From an uncultured Curvibacter sp. (GTDB lineage: Bacteria > Pseudomonadota > Gammaproteobacteria > Burkholderiales > Burkholderiaceae): a DNA stretch of 19,269 nucleotides. The DNA lies in assembly GCA_946481355.1 (NCBI GenBank), contig CAMLNH010000009.1, positions 1 to 19,269 of the forward strand, read 5' to 3'. A program made the translations under genes and the position numbers. Positions 1-9,090 of the stretch are shown here, in pieces (within the stretch, counting starts at the first letter, position 1; the number at the start of each line of letters is the position of its first letter). The notes under the pieces are model-generated. The model was not told the origin of the DNA and did not search any database. It saw nothing but the letters and a program-made list of their open reading frames with translations.

Positions 1-2621
<2,621 letters not shown>

Positions 2622-2622
2622 C

Positions 2623-3180
2623 TCAGCGACGCTGCAGGTCTTCGATGGCGTCGATGACGATGCTGGTGCCCACGGCGATCAGCAGAATGTCCTGCGCCAC
2701 GCGCACGAATTCGTGGCCGGCGGGCGGCGTGCCCAAGCGGATGCGTATGTCGGCCTCGACCGGACCATAGCCGATGTCGCGCGGCAGGGGCTGGCCCAGC
2801 TTCCACTTCTTGGCCTGGCCCGGGGGCTGGCAACCGTTGTTCTTCTTCGCCAGACCGGGCGGGCAGTGCGCGCGCGGCGGCTGGCCATAGTAGGCGTAGA
2901 CATCGGCGCGCTGACGCTCGCCGAAATAGCCGCCGATCTGCACCTGCACGCTGCCACCGCCGCGGCGGTCGTCGTCGCGCCGGCCACCCCGACGGTCATC
3001 GTCACGGTCACCGCGCTTGTCGTCCTTGCGGTCTGCGCGCCGGTCATCCGGCCGCTCCTTGCGTGCATCGTCACGCCCCATGCCGCTGCCCGGGGGCGCT
3101 TCGGCCACGACGGAGCAGCCGCTCATGAGCATGGCGCCGCTGACAAGACAAATCGGCAGGTACTGAAGCAGTTTTTTCAT
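2623..3180 (-). CDS. RcnB-like lipoprotein with an Arg/Asp-rich linker
   Basis: A 185-residue exported protein. The ATG at 3180 has an AGGAG ribosome-binding site about 6 nt upstream and begins a lipoprotein signal (MKK, hydrophobic stretch, MSGC), so Cys22 is the probable lipidated residue. Residues 36-74 are a low-complexity run made almost entirely of Arg, Asp, Lys and Gly. The C-terminal part (about 125-180) resembles the RcnB family: a LPRDIGYG stretch, then [22 protein letters not shown]. RcnB of E. coli is a periplasmic protein linked to nickel and cobalt homeostasis; many betaproteobacterial members have no tested role. Cys106 and Cys117 flank a [12 protein letters not shown] segment that is common in such proteins. 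Metal handling is inference only. No metal transporter or regulator is adjacent, and the gene lies downstream of pyrF after an 88-bp gap. Confidence 0.85.
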   Translation of the reverse strand: MKKLLQYLPICLVSGAMLMSGCSVVAEAPPGSGMGRDDARKERPDDRRADRKDDKRGDRDDDRRGGRRDDDRRGGGSVQVQIGGYFGERQRADVYAYYGQPPRAHCPPGLAKKNNGCQPPGQAKKWKLGQPLPRDIGYGPVEADIRIRLGTPPAGHEFVRVAQDILLIAVGTSIVIDAIEDLQRR

Positions 3181-3237
3181 ACAGGTCTCCTGGCCCGCCC
3201 GACGCCGAGCGGCGTAGCCTGCATTTTGCGCTTGCGC

Positions 3238-3258
3238 AGCGCGCCGCGTACGCGCGCT
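3238..3258. repeat. Inverted repeat between pyrF and the lipoprotein gene
   Basis: The arms AGCGCGC (3238-3244) and GCGCGCT (3252-3258) are separated by 7 nt and lie about 10 nt past the pyrF stop codon. The stem is GC-rich, but no T-run follows on the minus strand, so it does not look like a standard intrinsic terminator. It may stabilise the pyrF mRNA 3' end or be chance in GC-rich DNA. Confidence 0.35.
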
Positions 3259-3268
3259 ACGTCTGGTT

Positions 3269-4093
3269 TCAACTGCGCGCGGCCTGCAATTGCGCGCGCG
3301 TCTGCTGCACCACGCGGCGCGCGGCAGCGGCAAAGTCCGCACCCTGGCTGGCATACAGCACGGCGCGCGAGGAGTTGACGATGATGGGCGCACCCGGACG
3401 CCAGCCGGCCTTGACGGTGGCCGCGGCGTCACCTCCCTGTGCGCCCACGCCAGGAATCAGCAGCGGCACCGTGGGTGCGACGGCACGCACGCGCTCGATC
3501 TCCGCGGGGTAAGTGGCACCGACGACCAGGCCCAGCTGGCCGTTGCGGTTCCAGGGGCCCTGGGCCTGGCGTGCGATGTGTTCGTAGAGCAGCGGCTCGC
3601 CCGCGATGCCAGCCAGGCGCTGGGCCTGCAGATCGTCGCCGCCGGGGTTGGAGGTGCGGCAGAGCAGGAAGGCCCCCTTGCCCTCGTATCTCAGGTAGGG
3701 CTCGATGGAGTCGAAGCCCATGAAGGGCGAGAGCGTCACGGCGTCGGCGTCGTAGCGCTCGAAAGCCTCCACGGCGTACTGCTCGGCCGTGCTGCCAATG
3801 TCGCCGCGCTTGGCGTCCAGGATCACGGGCACGCCGGGCGAGACCTGGCGCATGTGCGCCACCAGTTTTTCGAGCTGGGCTTCGGCGCGGTGCGCCGCGA
3901 AGTAGGCGATCTGCGGCTTCCAGGCGATCACCAGATCGGCCGTGGCCTCGACGATGGCAGCACAGAAGTCGTAGATCTTCGAGGCATCGCCCTGGAGTGC
4001 GCCGGGGAAGCGCGCCGGGTCCGGGTCCAGGCCCACGCAGAGCATGGAGTCGTTTTGGCGCTCTGCCGCGCGCAGCATCTCAAGGAAGGTCAT
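3269..4093 (-). CDS. pyrF: Orotidine 5'-phosphate decarboxylase (type 2 subfamily)
   Basis: This 274-residue enzyme converts orotidine 5'-phosphate to UMP, the last step of de novo pyrimidine synthesis, in the cytoplasm. The catalytic motif DAKRGDI is at residues 93-99. VGLDPDP near residue 20 and the C-terminal IPGVGAQGGD and INSSRAV-like segments fit the longer (about 270 residue) type 2 subfamily found in many betaproteobacteria, rather than the 230-245 residue E. coli type. I chose the ATG at 4093 because the 19 residues encoded upstream run through a terminator hairpin and are not family-like. No Shine-Dalgarno is visible. Instead TACAAT lies 7 nt before the ATG (see findings). It stands apart from other pyrimidine genes. 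Confidence 0.95.
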   Translation of the reverse strand: MTFLEMLRAAERQNDSMLCVGLDPDPARFPGALQGDASKIYDFCAAIVEATADLVIAWKPQIAYFAAHRAEAQLEKLVAHMRQVSPGVPVILDAKRGDIGSTAEQYAVEAFERYDADAVTLSPFMGFDSIEPYLRYEGKGAFLLCRTSNPGGDDLQAQRLAGIAGEPLLYEHIARQAQGPWNRNGQLGLVVGATYPAEIERVRAVAPTVPLLIPGVGAQGGDAAATVKAGWRPGAPIIVNSSRAVLYASQGADFAAAARRVVQQTRAQLQAARS

Positions 4094-4100
4094 GGCCGCT

Positions 4101-4106
4101 ATTGTA
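4101..4106 (-). promoter_or_regulatory. Candidate -10 element just upstream of pyrF
   Basis: TACAAT read on the minus strand (5 of 6 to the sigma-70 consensus) is separated from the pyrF ATG by 7 nt. A transcript started at the usual distance would begin at or next to the start codon. The -35 position falls inside the neighbouring terminator stem and has no good match, so support is weak. Confidence 0.3.
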
Positions 4107-4134
4107 AGAAGGGGGGCCCAAGGCCCCCTTTCTT
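4106..4134 (-). terminator. Intrinsic terminator after the NAD(P)-binding oxidoreductase gene
   Basis: A 13-bp stem (4106-4118 with 4122-4134, one G-T wobble) closes a 3-nt loop. It lies 20-48 bases past the stop of the oxidoreductase gene in its direction of transcription. The 3' arm ends in CCTTCTT, a short broken T-tract, so termination is likely but perhaps not complete. Some read-through into pyrF is possible. Confidence 0.7.
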
Positions 4135-4153
4135 GCGATGCACGGCGCAAACC

Positions 4154-4795
4154 TCAGTAGGCCACGGTGTAGCGCTGCTTCAGATGGCGCGGCTGCTCGA
4201 TTTCGTCCACGATGGCCACGGCCAGATCCTTGACGCTGATGGTGCCGGGCGCTTCGCCGTTCATCAGCGGGGCCTCGCCGCCCAGGCGGTACTTACCCGT
4301 GCGCTCGCCCGGCGTGAGCAGGATGGGCGGGGACAGGAAGGTCCAGTCCAGCGTCGTCTCCTGGCGGATCAGGTTCAGCGCCTCGCGCGCGGCCAGCGCG
4401 CCCTGCTTGTACTCGGCCGGGAACTGCGGCGTGTCCACCAGCTGCAGGCCAGGCGCCACGAACAGGCTGCCCGCGCCACCCACCACGAGCAGGCGGCGCA
4501 CGCCGGCTTCGCGCACACCGGCATAGATGGCACGCGTGCCCTGGAGGAACTGGTCGTGGATATCGGGCACGGTCCAGCCCGGGTTGTAGGCGCTGAGCAC
4601 GGCGTCGTGGCCGGCCACGGCCTGGCGCACCTGAGCGGCGTCCTGGGCGTCGGCCTGCACCATGCTCAGACCTGCTCGGGGCGCGAGTTTGCCGGGCTTG
4701 CGCGCCAGCACCGTGACCTGGTGGCCGCGCTGCAGCAGTTCTTCGAGCAGGGGTGCGCCGACAAAGCCGGTGGCGCCGATGAGGGCGATCTTCAT
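4154..4795 (-). CDS. NAD(P)-binding oxidoreductase, atypical SDR (NmrA/YwnB-like)
   Basis: A 213-residue Rossmann-fold protein. The N-terminus holds the dinucleotide-binding motif GATGFVG (residues 7-13) at the end of the first beta strand, followed by an Arg-Lys pair after strand 2 (VLARKPGK) that often goes with NADP. There is no classical YxxxK catalytic pair. The length and the VVGGAGSL segment near the middle fit the NAD(P)H-binding atypical SDR group that includes YwnB and biliverdin reductase B-like proteins. The substrate is unknown. The ATG at 4795 has an AAGGA ribosome-binding site about 7 nt upstream. The gene is divergent from a LysR-type regulator, which probably controls it, and ends at a terminator before pyrF. 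Confidence 0.85.
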   Translation of the reverse strand: MKIALIGATGFVGAPLLEELLQRGHQVTVLARKPGKLAPRAGLSMVQADAQDAAQVRQAVAGHDAVLSAYNPGWTVPDIHDQFLQGTRAIYAGVREAGVRRLLVVGGAGSLFVAPGLQLVDTPQFPAEYKQGALAAREALNLIRQETTLDWTFLSPPILLTPGERTGKYRLGGEAPLMNGEAPGTISVKDLAVAIVDEIEQPRHLKQRYTVAY

Positions 4796-4842
4796 GGGGT
4801 GTCCTTTCTAGACAGGTTCAACACAGCCGTCAGCTTAAAAAC

Positions 4843-4870
4843 TTGTCAATCAACGCACTAGTCTGATAAT
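4843..4870 (+). promoter_or_regulatory. Promoter of the LysR-type gene, with overlapping opposite -35
   Basis: TTGTCA (4843-4848) and GATAAT (4865-4870) are separated by 16 nt, each 5 of 6 to the sigma-70 consensus. They lie 30 nt before the regulator's ATG. Read on the opposite strand, TTGACA (4849-4844, a perfect -35) faces the divergent oxidoreductase gene, but its -10 position (CTGTGT) is poor, as is usual for promoters needing a LysR activator. The two -35 boxes overlap almost completely. Confidence 0.55.
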
Positions 4871-4900
4871 TTAGCCTGGATCTTTAAGTACAGCTTCACA

Positions 4901-5803
4901 ATGGACGATCTCAAACGCATGGCGGTCTTTGCCAGCGTGGTGCAACACGGCTCCATGAGCGGTGCTGCACGCGCCCTGGGGCTCAGTACCTCGGCGGTCA
5001 GCCAGCAGGTGCGCCAGCTGGAGCGCGAAGTCGGCGTCACCCTGCTGCACCGCTCCACGCGCAAGCTGGCGCTGACGGAAGCCGGCCAGCGTTACCACGC
5101 GCTCTGCGCCGCCATGTGGACAGCCGCTGAGCAAGCGCGTGCCGAGCTGGCCGCAAGCCGCGCCGAGCCCAGCGGCGAATTGCGCCTGGCAGCCCCCGTG
5201 GGTTTTGCGCGCCATATCGCGCCCGCGCTCGGCCCCTTGCTGGCCGAACATGCGGCGCTGCGCCTGCGCCTGCTGGTCGACGATGCCTTCATCGACCTCA
5301 TCGGTGAACGCATCGACCTGGCCATCCGCTTCGGGCGGCTCAGCGATTCCAACTGGGTGGCCCAGCGTCTGGGCCGCATGCAGTGGTGGCTGTGCGCGGC
5401 ACCTTCGTGGATCGCACAGCAGGGCCTGCCCACGCACCCGGACGCGCTGCTCACGCAGGGCTGGCTGGGTTTTGACCGCGGACAGGGTGCGCTGCACTGG
5501 GAGGTACGCAGCCCGCAGGACGAGACCCGCAGCCTGCGCCTGACGACGCGCATCGCGAGCAACAACCAGCTCTCGATCCAGCAGATGTGCGAGGCCGGCC
5601 TGGGCCCGGCCCTGCTGGGCAGCATGGACGTGCAGGAGGCTTTGCACGAAGGGCGGCTGCAGCGCCTGCTGCCGGACTGGGGCTTTGGTGCGCTGGATCT
5701 CTGGGCCGTCACGCCGCAGCGCGATGCACAGCCGGCCAAGGTGCGGCTGGCGATCGCCGCGCTGGGGCAGTATCTGCGCAGCCTGCCCGGCGTCAGCTAT
5801 TGA
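4901..5803 (+). CDS. LysR-family transcriptional regulator
   Basis: A 300-residue DNA-binding regulator of usual family length. Residues 1-60 form the winged helix-turn-helix (MAVFASVVQHGSMSGAARAL, then STSAVSQQVRQLEREVG, then LLHRSTRKLALTEAG). Residues about 90-295 form the periplasmic-binding-protein-like effector domain, with the typical VDDAFIDLIGERIDLAIRFG segment of the CrgA/AaeR-like subgroup. It is divergent from the small NAD(P)-binding oxidoreductase, the standard layout for a LysR regulator and its target. The effector is unknown. Its stop codon directly abuts the stop of the convergent vanB gene, with no room for a terminator, so the two transcripts may overlap at their 3' ends. 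Confidence 0.93.
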   Translation: MDDLKRMAVFASVVQHGSMSGAARALGLSTSAVSQQVRQLEREVGVTLLHRSTRKLALTEAGQRYHALCAAMWTAAEQARAELAASRAEPSGELRLAAPVGFARHIAPALGPLLAEHAALRLRLLVDDAFIDLIGERIDLAIRFGRLSDSNWVAQRLGRMQWWLCAAPSWIAQQGLPTHPDALLTQGWLGFDRGQGALHWEVRSPQDETRSLRLTTRIASNNQLSIQQMCEAGLGPALLGSMDVQEALHEGRLQRLLPDWGFGALDLWAVTPQRDAQPAKVRLAIAALGQYLRSLPGVSY

Positions 5804-6772
5804 TCAGAGGTCCAGCACCAGCTGCTGTGTCTTGCTGCGCGAGCAGCAGGGCGTGAACTGGTCGTTGGCGGCCTGTTCCTCGGGGGTGAGGTAGCTGTCC
5901 TTGTGGTCGGGCACGCCTTCGAGCACGCGCGTGAGGCAGGTGCCGCAGACGCCCTGCTCGCAGGAGATCATGATGTCCACGCCCGCTGCGGCCAGGGCCT
6001 GCACCACGGTCTGGTCCTTGGACACCATGACGATGCGACCCGAACTCGCGAGCTTGATCTCGAAGCTCGCATCGCTGTCGGACTTGGCGACTTCGGCACC
6101 GAAGAACTCGTAGTGGATCTGTGTCTCGGGCCAGCCGGCCGCGCGGGCCGTGCCCAGCACCGCGTCCATGAAGCCCTTGGGACCGCAGACATAGAGGTGC
6201 GTGCCGGCCTGGGGCTGGCCCAGCAGTTTCTGCAGGTCCAGCTTCTGCATTGCGTCGCCGTTGTCGTAGTGGAACTGCACGCGGGACGCGAAGGCCGAGG
6301 CCGCGATGCGCTGGCGGAAGGCCGTGCGCTCGGGCGCGCGCGTGGCGTAGTGCATGGCAAAGTCCGCGCCCGTGTTGGCCAGACGCTCGGCCATGCAGAG
6401 GATGGGCGTAACACCGATGCCACCGGCCAGCAGCAGATGCTTCTGGGCCTCATGCGCCAGGCCGAAATGGTTGCGCGGTGCGCTGATGGTCAGCACATCG
6501 CCTTCCTTCACCAGGTCATGCACGGCCGCCGACCCGCCGCGCGAGGCCGCATCGCGCAGCACACCGATCTGGTAGCGGTGTGTCTCCTGCGGGTCGTTGC
6601 ACAGCGAGTACTGGCGCGTGATGCCGTTCGGCAGTTGCACATCGACGTGCGATCCGGCAGAAAAGGCCGGCAGGGCCTGGCCGTTCGTGGCCACAAGTTC
6701 CAGGGTGACGATGTCCTGCGCCTCGACAGCCTTGCGCGCCACGCGCACCTGCAGGGTCGGGGCCGTGCTCAT
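5804..6772 (-). CDS. vanB: Vanillate O-demethylase reductase subunit (class IA)
   Basis: A 322-residue reductase that passes electrons from NAD(P)H through FMN and a [2Fe-2S] cluster to the Rieske oxygenase VanA. Domains in order: an FMN-binding barrel with RQYSL (residues 53-57), a nucleotide-binding domain with GGIGVTP (117-123) and YVCGP, and a C-terminal plant-type ferredoxin domain with ligands C271, C276, C279 and C309 (CX4CX2CX29C). The C-terminal third closely resembles what I recall of Pseudomonas VanB, including the FTPCCSRSKT ending. Its ATG overlaps the vanA stop (ATGA), which suggests translational coupling. Vanillate as substrate rests on the resemblance and on the vanA partner. 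Another methoxylated aromatic acid is possible. Confidence 0.9.
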   Translation of the reverse strand: MSTAPTLQVRVARKAVEAQDIVTLELVATNGQALPAFSAGSHVDVQLPNGITRQYSLCNDPQETHRYQIGVLRDAASRGGSAAVHDLVKEGDVLTISAPRNHFGLAHEAQKHLLLAGGIGVTPILCMAERLANTGADFAMHYATRAPERTAFRQRIAASAFASRVQFHYDNGDAMQKLDLQKLLGQPQAGTHLYVCGPKGFMDAVLGTARAAGWPETQIHYEFFGAEVAKSDSDASFEIKLASSGRIVMVSKDQTVVQALAAAGVDIMISCEQGVCGTCLTRVLEGVPDHKDSYLTPEEQAANDQFTPCCSRSKTQQLVLDL

Positions 6773-7836
6773 GCAGCCACCGGTGCAGCAGCAGCGGGGG
6801 CCGTCTGGCTCGCGCGCTCGGCCGCGAGGATCCGGTCAATGATCTTGCGCGACTGCACGCCACCGGCATCAATGTTGAGCATGAGCAGCTGTCGATCCGG
6901 CCAGGTCAGCAGGTTCTTCTGCTGGCGCTCGAGCATCTCCAGGTCCTCGGCAAAGATCTTGCCCTGGCCTTCGCGGATGGTGGCGGTCAGCGCCTTGTCC
7001 CTGGGGTTGAACTTGCGCGCCATGCCCCAGAAGTAGTGAATCGACGTGTCGGTCTCGGGGGTGATGAAGTCCACCACCACGCTGTAGGCCTTCTTGTCAT
7101 TGGGTGCGTCGTAGCCGCCATGCCCCATCAGGGCCACACCCACCTCGATCATCACGTGACTGGGCGGCGTGAAGCGGCAGATCTGCCAGCGGTCCACGGG
7201 CTGGTCGTCGGGCAGGTTGTTGCCGCGCAGCGCGGCCTTCCAGAAGGGCGGGGCCTCGATACCGCTCATGTAGCGGCTGGTCACGACCTCGTCGCCGTTG
7301 ACCACGGTCTTGCAGGGCGTCTCGTCGATCTCCTTCTGTCCGATGGACGTGGCATGCACATAGGTCTCGTGCGTCAGGTCCATGAGGTTGTCGATCATCA
7401 GGCGGTAATCGCAGGCGATGTGGTACAGGCCGCCGCCATAGGCCCACTCGGGGTTGTCATACCACTCGAGTACGGGGATCTTGCTCTCGTCGGCCTGGGC
7501 CGCGTCGCCGGGCCAGACCCAGATGAAGCCGTAGCGCTCGACCACGGGATAGGCCTTGATCGCCGGGAAGCCGCGCACGCGCTGGCCGGGCATGTGCACG
7601 GTCTTGCCGTCGCAGCCCATCTCCAGCCCGTGGTAGCCACAGACCAGCTTGCCCTCACAGACATAGCCCAGTGACAGGGGCGCGCCGCGGTGGGGGCAGA
7701 AGTCCTGCACGGCCGCGACCTTGTTCTCCAGGCCGCGGTAGAAGACGATGCGTTCGTTGCAGACGGTGCGGCCCAGGGGCTTCTCGTCGATCTCGTTGGA
7801 CGTGGCGGCAACGTACCAGGTGTTTTTCGGGAACAT
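6769..7836 (-). CDS. vanA: Vanillate O-demethylase oxygenase subunit (Rieske non-heme iron)
   Basis: A 355-residue oxygenase that demethylates vanillate to protocatechuate and formaldehyde with VanB as electron donor; cytoplasmic. The Rieske ligands are C47, H49, C66 and H69 (CPH then CGYH). The mononuclear iron site is the NLMDLTHETYVH segment, with H156 and H161 as ligands and D153 as the bridging carboxylate. The N-terminus (MFPKNTWYVA) and several long stretches match what I recall of Pseudomonas VanA, and the length is typical. The ATG at 7836 is chosen over an upstream in-frame ATG at 7893 because GAGGAG lies about 7 nt before it, homologs start here, and the longer start would fall close to the predicted promoter. 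The last dozen residues are an Ala/Pro tail. Confidence 0.92.
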   Translation of the reverse strand: MFPKNTWYVAATSNEIDEKPLGRTVCNERIVFYRGLENKVAAVQDFCPHRGAPLSLGYVCEGKLVCGYHGLEMGCDGKTVHMPGQRVRGFPAIKAYPVVERYGFIWVWPGDAAQADESKIPVLEWYDNPEWAYGGGLYHIACDYRLMIDNLMDLTHETYVHATSIGQKEIDETPCKTVVNGDEVVTSRYMSGIEAPPFWKAALRGNNLPDDQPVDRWQICRFTPPSHVMIEVGVALMGHGGYDAPNDKKAYSVVVDFITPETDTSIHYFWGMARKFNPRDKALTATIREGQGKIFAEDLEMLERQQKNLLTWPDRQLLMLNIDAGGVQSRKIIDRILAAERASQTAPAAAAPVAA

Positions 7837-7890
7837 GGGCGGCTCCTCGTGAGGGTTGAACCATAGTCGGCGGCGCTGGTTTTGACCAAT

Positions 7891-7927
7891 CATTCCGCAT
7901 ACTGAATGTCATTCATTGTACTGAACG
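7891..7927. promoter_or_regulatory. Two tandem operator-like inverted repeats in front of vanA
   Basis: Site 1 (7891-7908) is CATTC-N8-GAATG. Site 2 (7910-7927) is CATTC-N8-GAACG. They sit 19 bp apart, nearly two helical turns, with 14 of 19 positions identical between the units. Their junction forms the 13-nt palindrome TGAATGTCATTCA (7903-7915). The pair covers the predicted -10 and transcription start of vanA. The adjacent MarR-type protein is the obvious candidate binder, and the size fits MarR operators. Confidence 0.65.
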
Positions 7928-7943
7928 AAATCATCCGAGCCAA
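7915..7943 (-). promoter_or_regulatory. Sigma-70 type promoter of vanAB
   Basis: On the minus strand TTGGCT (7943-7938) and TACAAT (7920-7915) are separated by 17 nt, giving 4 of 6 and 5 of 6 matches to consensus. The start site would be near 7908, inside the tandem repeats, leaving a leader of about 70 nt with the GAGGAG ribosome-binding site. Overlap with the repeats predicts repression in the absence of inducer. Confidence 0.6.
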
Positions 7944-7991
7944 GCCCAGAGAATCCGTATTTACCCTAGCTTCACGGCGCCCGGCGCCCGA

Positions 7992-8528
7992 TCATTCCTT
8001 GGCGGATGCCCGGCTCTTGCGCACTTCCAGCGGGTTCTGGCTGTCGTGCAGGTGCACGAACTTGCGCAGCAGGCGCATGAACTCCTGACGCTCGACCGGC
8101 TCCAGGCTGCTCATCATGCCTTCATAGTGGTCGCTCACACCCGGCAAAAGCTCAGCGAGAACTTCCTCACCATCGGGCGTAAGGCTCAGACTGCGCTGGC
8201 GCCGCGGCAGCACCTCCCGCAGGATCCAGCCCTTGGTTTCCAGACGTGCGGCAATGTCGGCCGTGGTCGAGGTGTCCAGCGCGATCATTTCAGCCAGCGT
8301 GACCTGATCGATGCCGGGCGTTTCCTGCAGGGTGCGCAGGATGGCGTACTGGATGGGCGTGACATGGCGCCCATGCACCTCGTGGAACTTGGAGACGGCG
8401 ATCTGCTGGGCGCGGCGGATCAGGTGGCCGGGCTCGTCATGGAGCTTGATCGACACGGGGGCTTCGACGGTCTGGGTGGTCATGGCAGAAAAGACAGAGT
8501 TCGGTACCAAGGACGGATTGTGCTTCAT
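7992..8528 (-). CDS. MarR-family transcriptional regulator, probable vanAB repressor
   Basis: A winged helix-turn-helix regulator of up to 178 residues. The core runs from LHDEPGHLIRRAQQIAV through TPIQYAILRTLQETPGIDQVTLAEMIALDTSTTADIAARLETKGWILR (recognition region) to the wing RRQRSLSLTPDGEEVL, ending in a dimerisation helix with YEGMMSSLEPVERQEFMRLL. Two starts are possible. The ATG at 8528 overlaps the thpR stop as ATGA. The ATG at 8483 would give 163 residues and avoids a 15-codon stretch with codons unusual here (GTA, TTT, TCT twice). Neither has a clear Shine-Dalgarno. The gene lies directly upstream of the vanA promoter with its tandem operators. Control of vanAB in response to an aromatic acid is inference. 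Confidence 0.88.
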   Translation of the reverse strand: MKHNPSLVPNSVFSAMTTQTVEAPVSIKLHDEPGHLIRRAQQIAVSKFHEVHGRHVTPIQYAILRTLQETPGIDQVTLAEMIALDTSTTADIAARLETKGWILREVLPRRQRSLSLTPDGEEVLAELLPGVSDHYEGMMSSLEPVERQEFMRLLRKFVHLHDSQNPLEVRKSRASAKE

Positions 8529-9067
8529 GCCGGACCAATTCCGACAAATTCCGGGTCGCCGTAATGTTGCAGGACACGGTAGCGGGCTTCGGGCTGGCCC
8601 GTGGACTCCATCAGGACATAGGAGCGGACGGGCCAGTCACAGCTCGGCGCGGCGGCAAACTGCGCGAGGGCGGCACGGCGTGCCAGCGTCAGATGCGGCT
8701 GGTAAGGCCGCGTATCGGTGTGCAGACCCAGGTCCAGCAGGCATGCGCCCAGCGCAGCATGCAAGGCCTGCAAGGCGGCGGGCGTGGCCTCGGGCAGTAG
8801 CACGGCCAGGCCATGCGGCCAGAGCGCCGGCTCGCCCAGGTGCAGGGTGAAGGGCTGGAGGTCGACCGCCAGCCCCGCGCACAGCGCCGGCAGCCGTTCG
8901 CGCGGGACAGCGCCGATGAAGTGCAGGGTCAGATGCCAGTCGGCAGGCGCATAGACGGCCGCCTCCGCGGGCCAGTGACAGGCCGCGACATGGTCCGCGA
9001 GCGCCGCCCGCACAGTAGCCGGGGGCTGCAGGGCAAGAAAAACGCGGGCCGTCTCGGCTGGGGCCAT
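8525..9067 (-). CDS. thpR: RNA 2',3'-cyclic phosphodiesterase (2'-5' RNA ligase family)
   Basis: A 180-residue member of the 2H phosphoesterase superfamily. It carries both catalytic HxTx motifs, HLTL at residues 45-48 and HLTL at 125-128, at the expected spacing, plus the N-terminal RVFLALQPP strand. Family members open 2',3'-cyclic phosphates on RNA and can join tRNA halves by a 2'-5' bond in vitro; the physiological role is not settled. The length matches E. coli ThpR (about 176). It begins 23 bp after the preceding small membrane-protein gene, and its stop overlaps the ATG of the MarR-type gene by ATGA, so the regulator may be partly translated from this transcript. Confidence 0.92.
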   Translation of the reverse strand: MAPAETARVFLALQPPATVRAALADHVAACHWPAEAAVYAPADWHLTLHFIGAVPRERLPALCAGLAVDLQPFTLHLGEPALWPHGLAVLLPEATPAALQALHAALGACLLDLGLHTDTRPYQPHLTLARRAALAQFAAAPSCDWPVRSYVLMESTGQPEARYRVLQHYGDPEFVGIGPA

Positions 9068-9090
9068 CCGCTGCCCTTGTGGAAACGCCT

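Noticed and set aside
3290..4861. A 523-codon plus-strand open frame across pyrF and the oxidoreductase gene
   Set aside because: It spans two genes and a terminator on the opposite strand, with composition typical of a shadow frame.
5903..7036. A 377-codon open frame on the plus strand opposite vanAB
   Set aside because: vanA and vanB have complete catalytic motifs on the other strand; this frame shows only composition-driven His/Gly/Ala/Val text.
7973..7991. Possible terminator after the MarR-type gene
   Set aside because: The repeated GGCGCC units are GC-rich direct repeats without a clear stem-loop of useful length or a T-run.
8531..8553. AATTCCG direct repeats before the MarR-type ATG as an autoregulatory operator
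   Set aside because: They lie in the thpR coding sequence, do not resemble the tandem vanA sites, and are short enough to be chance.
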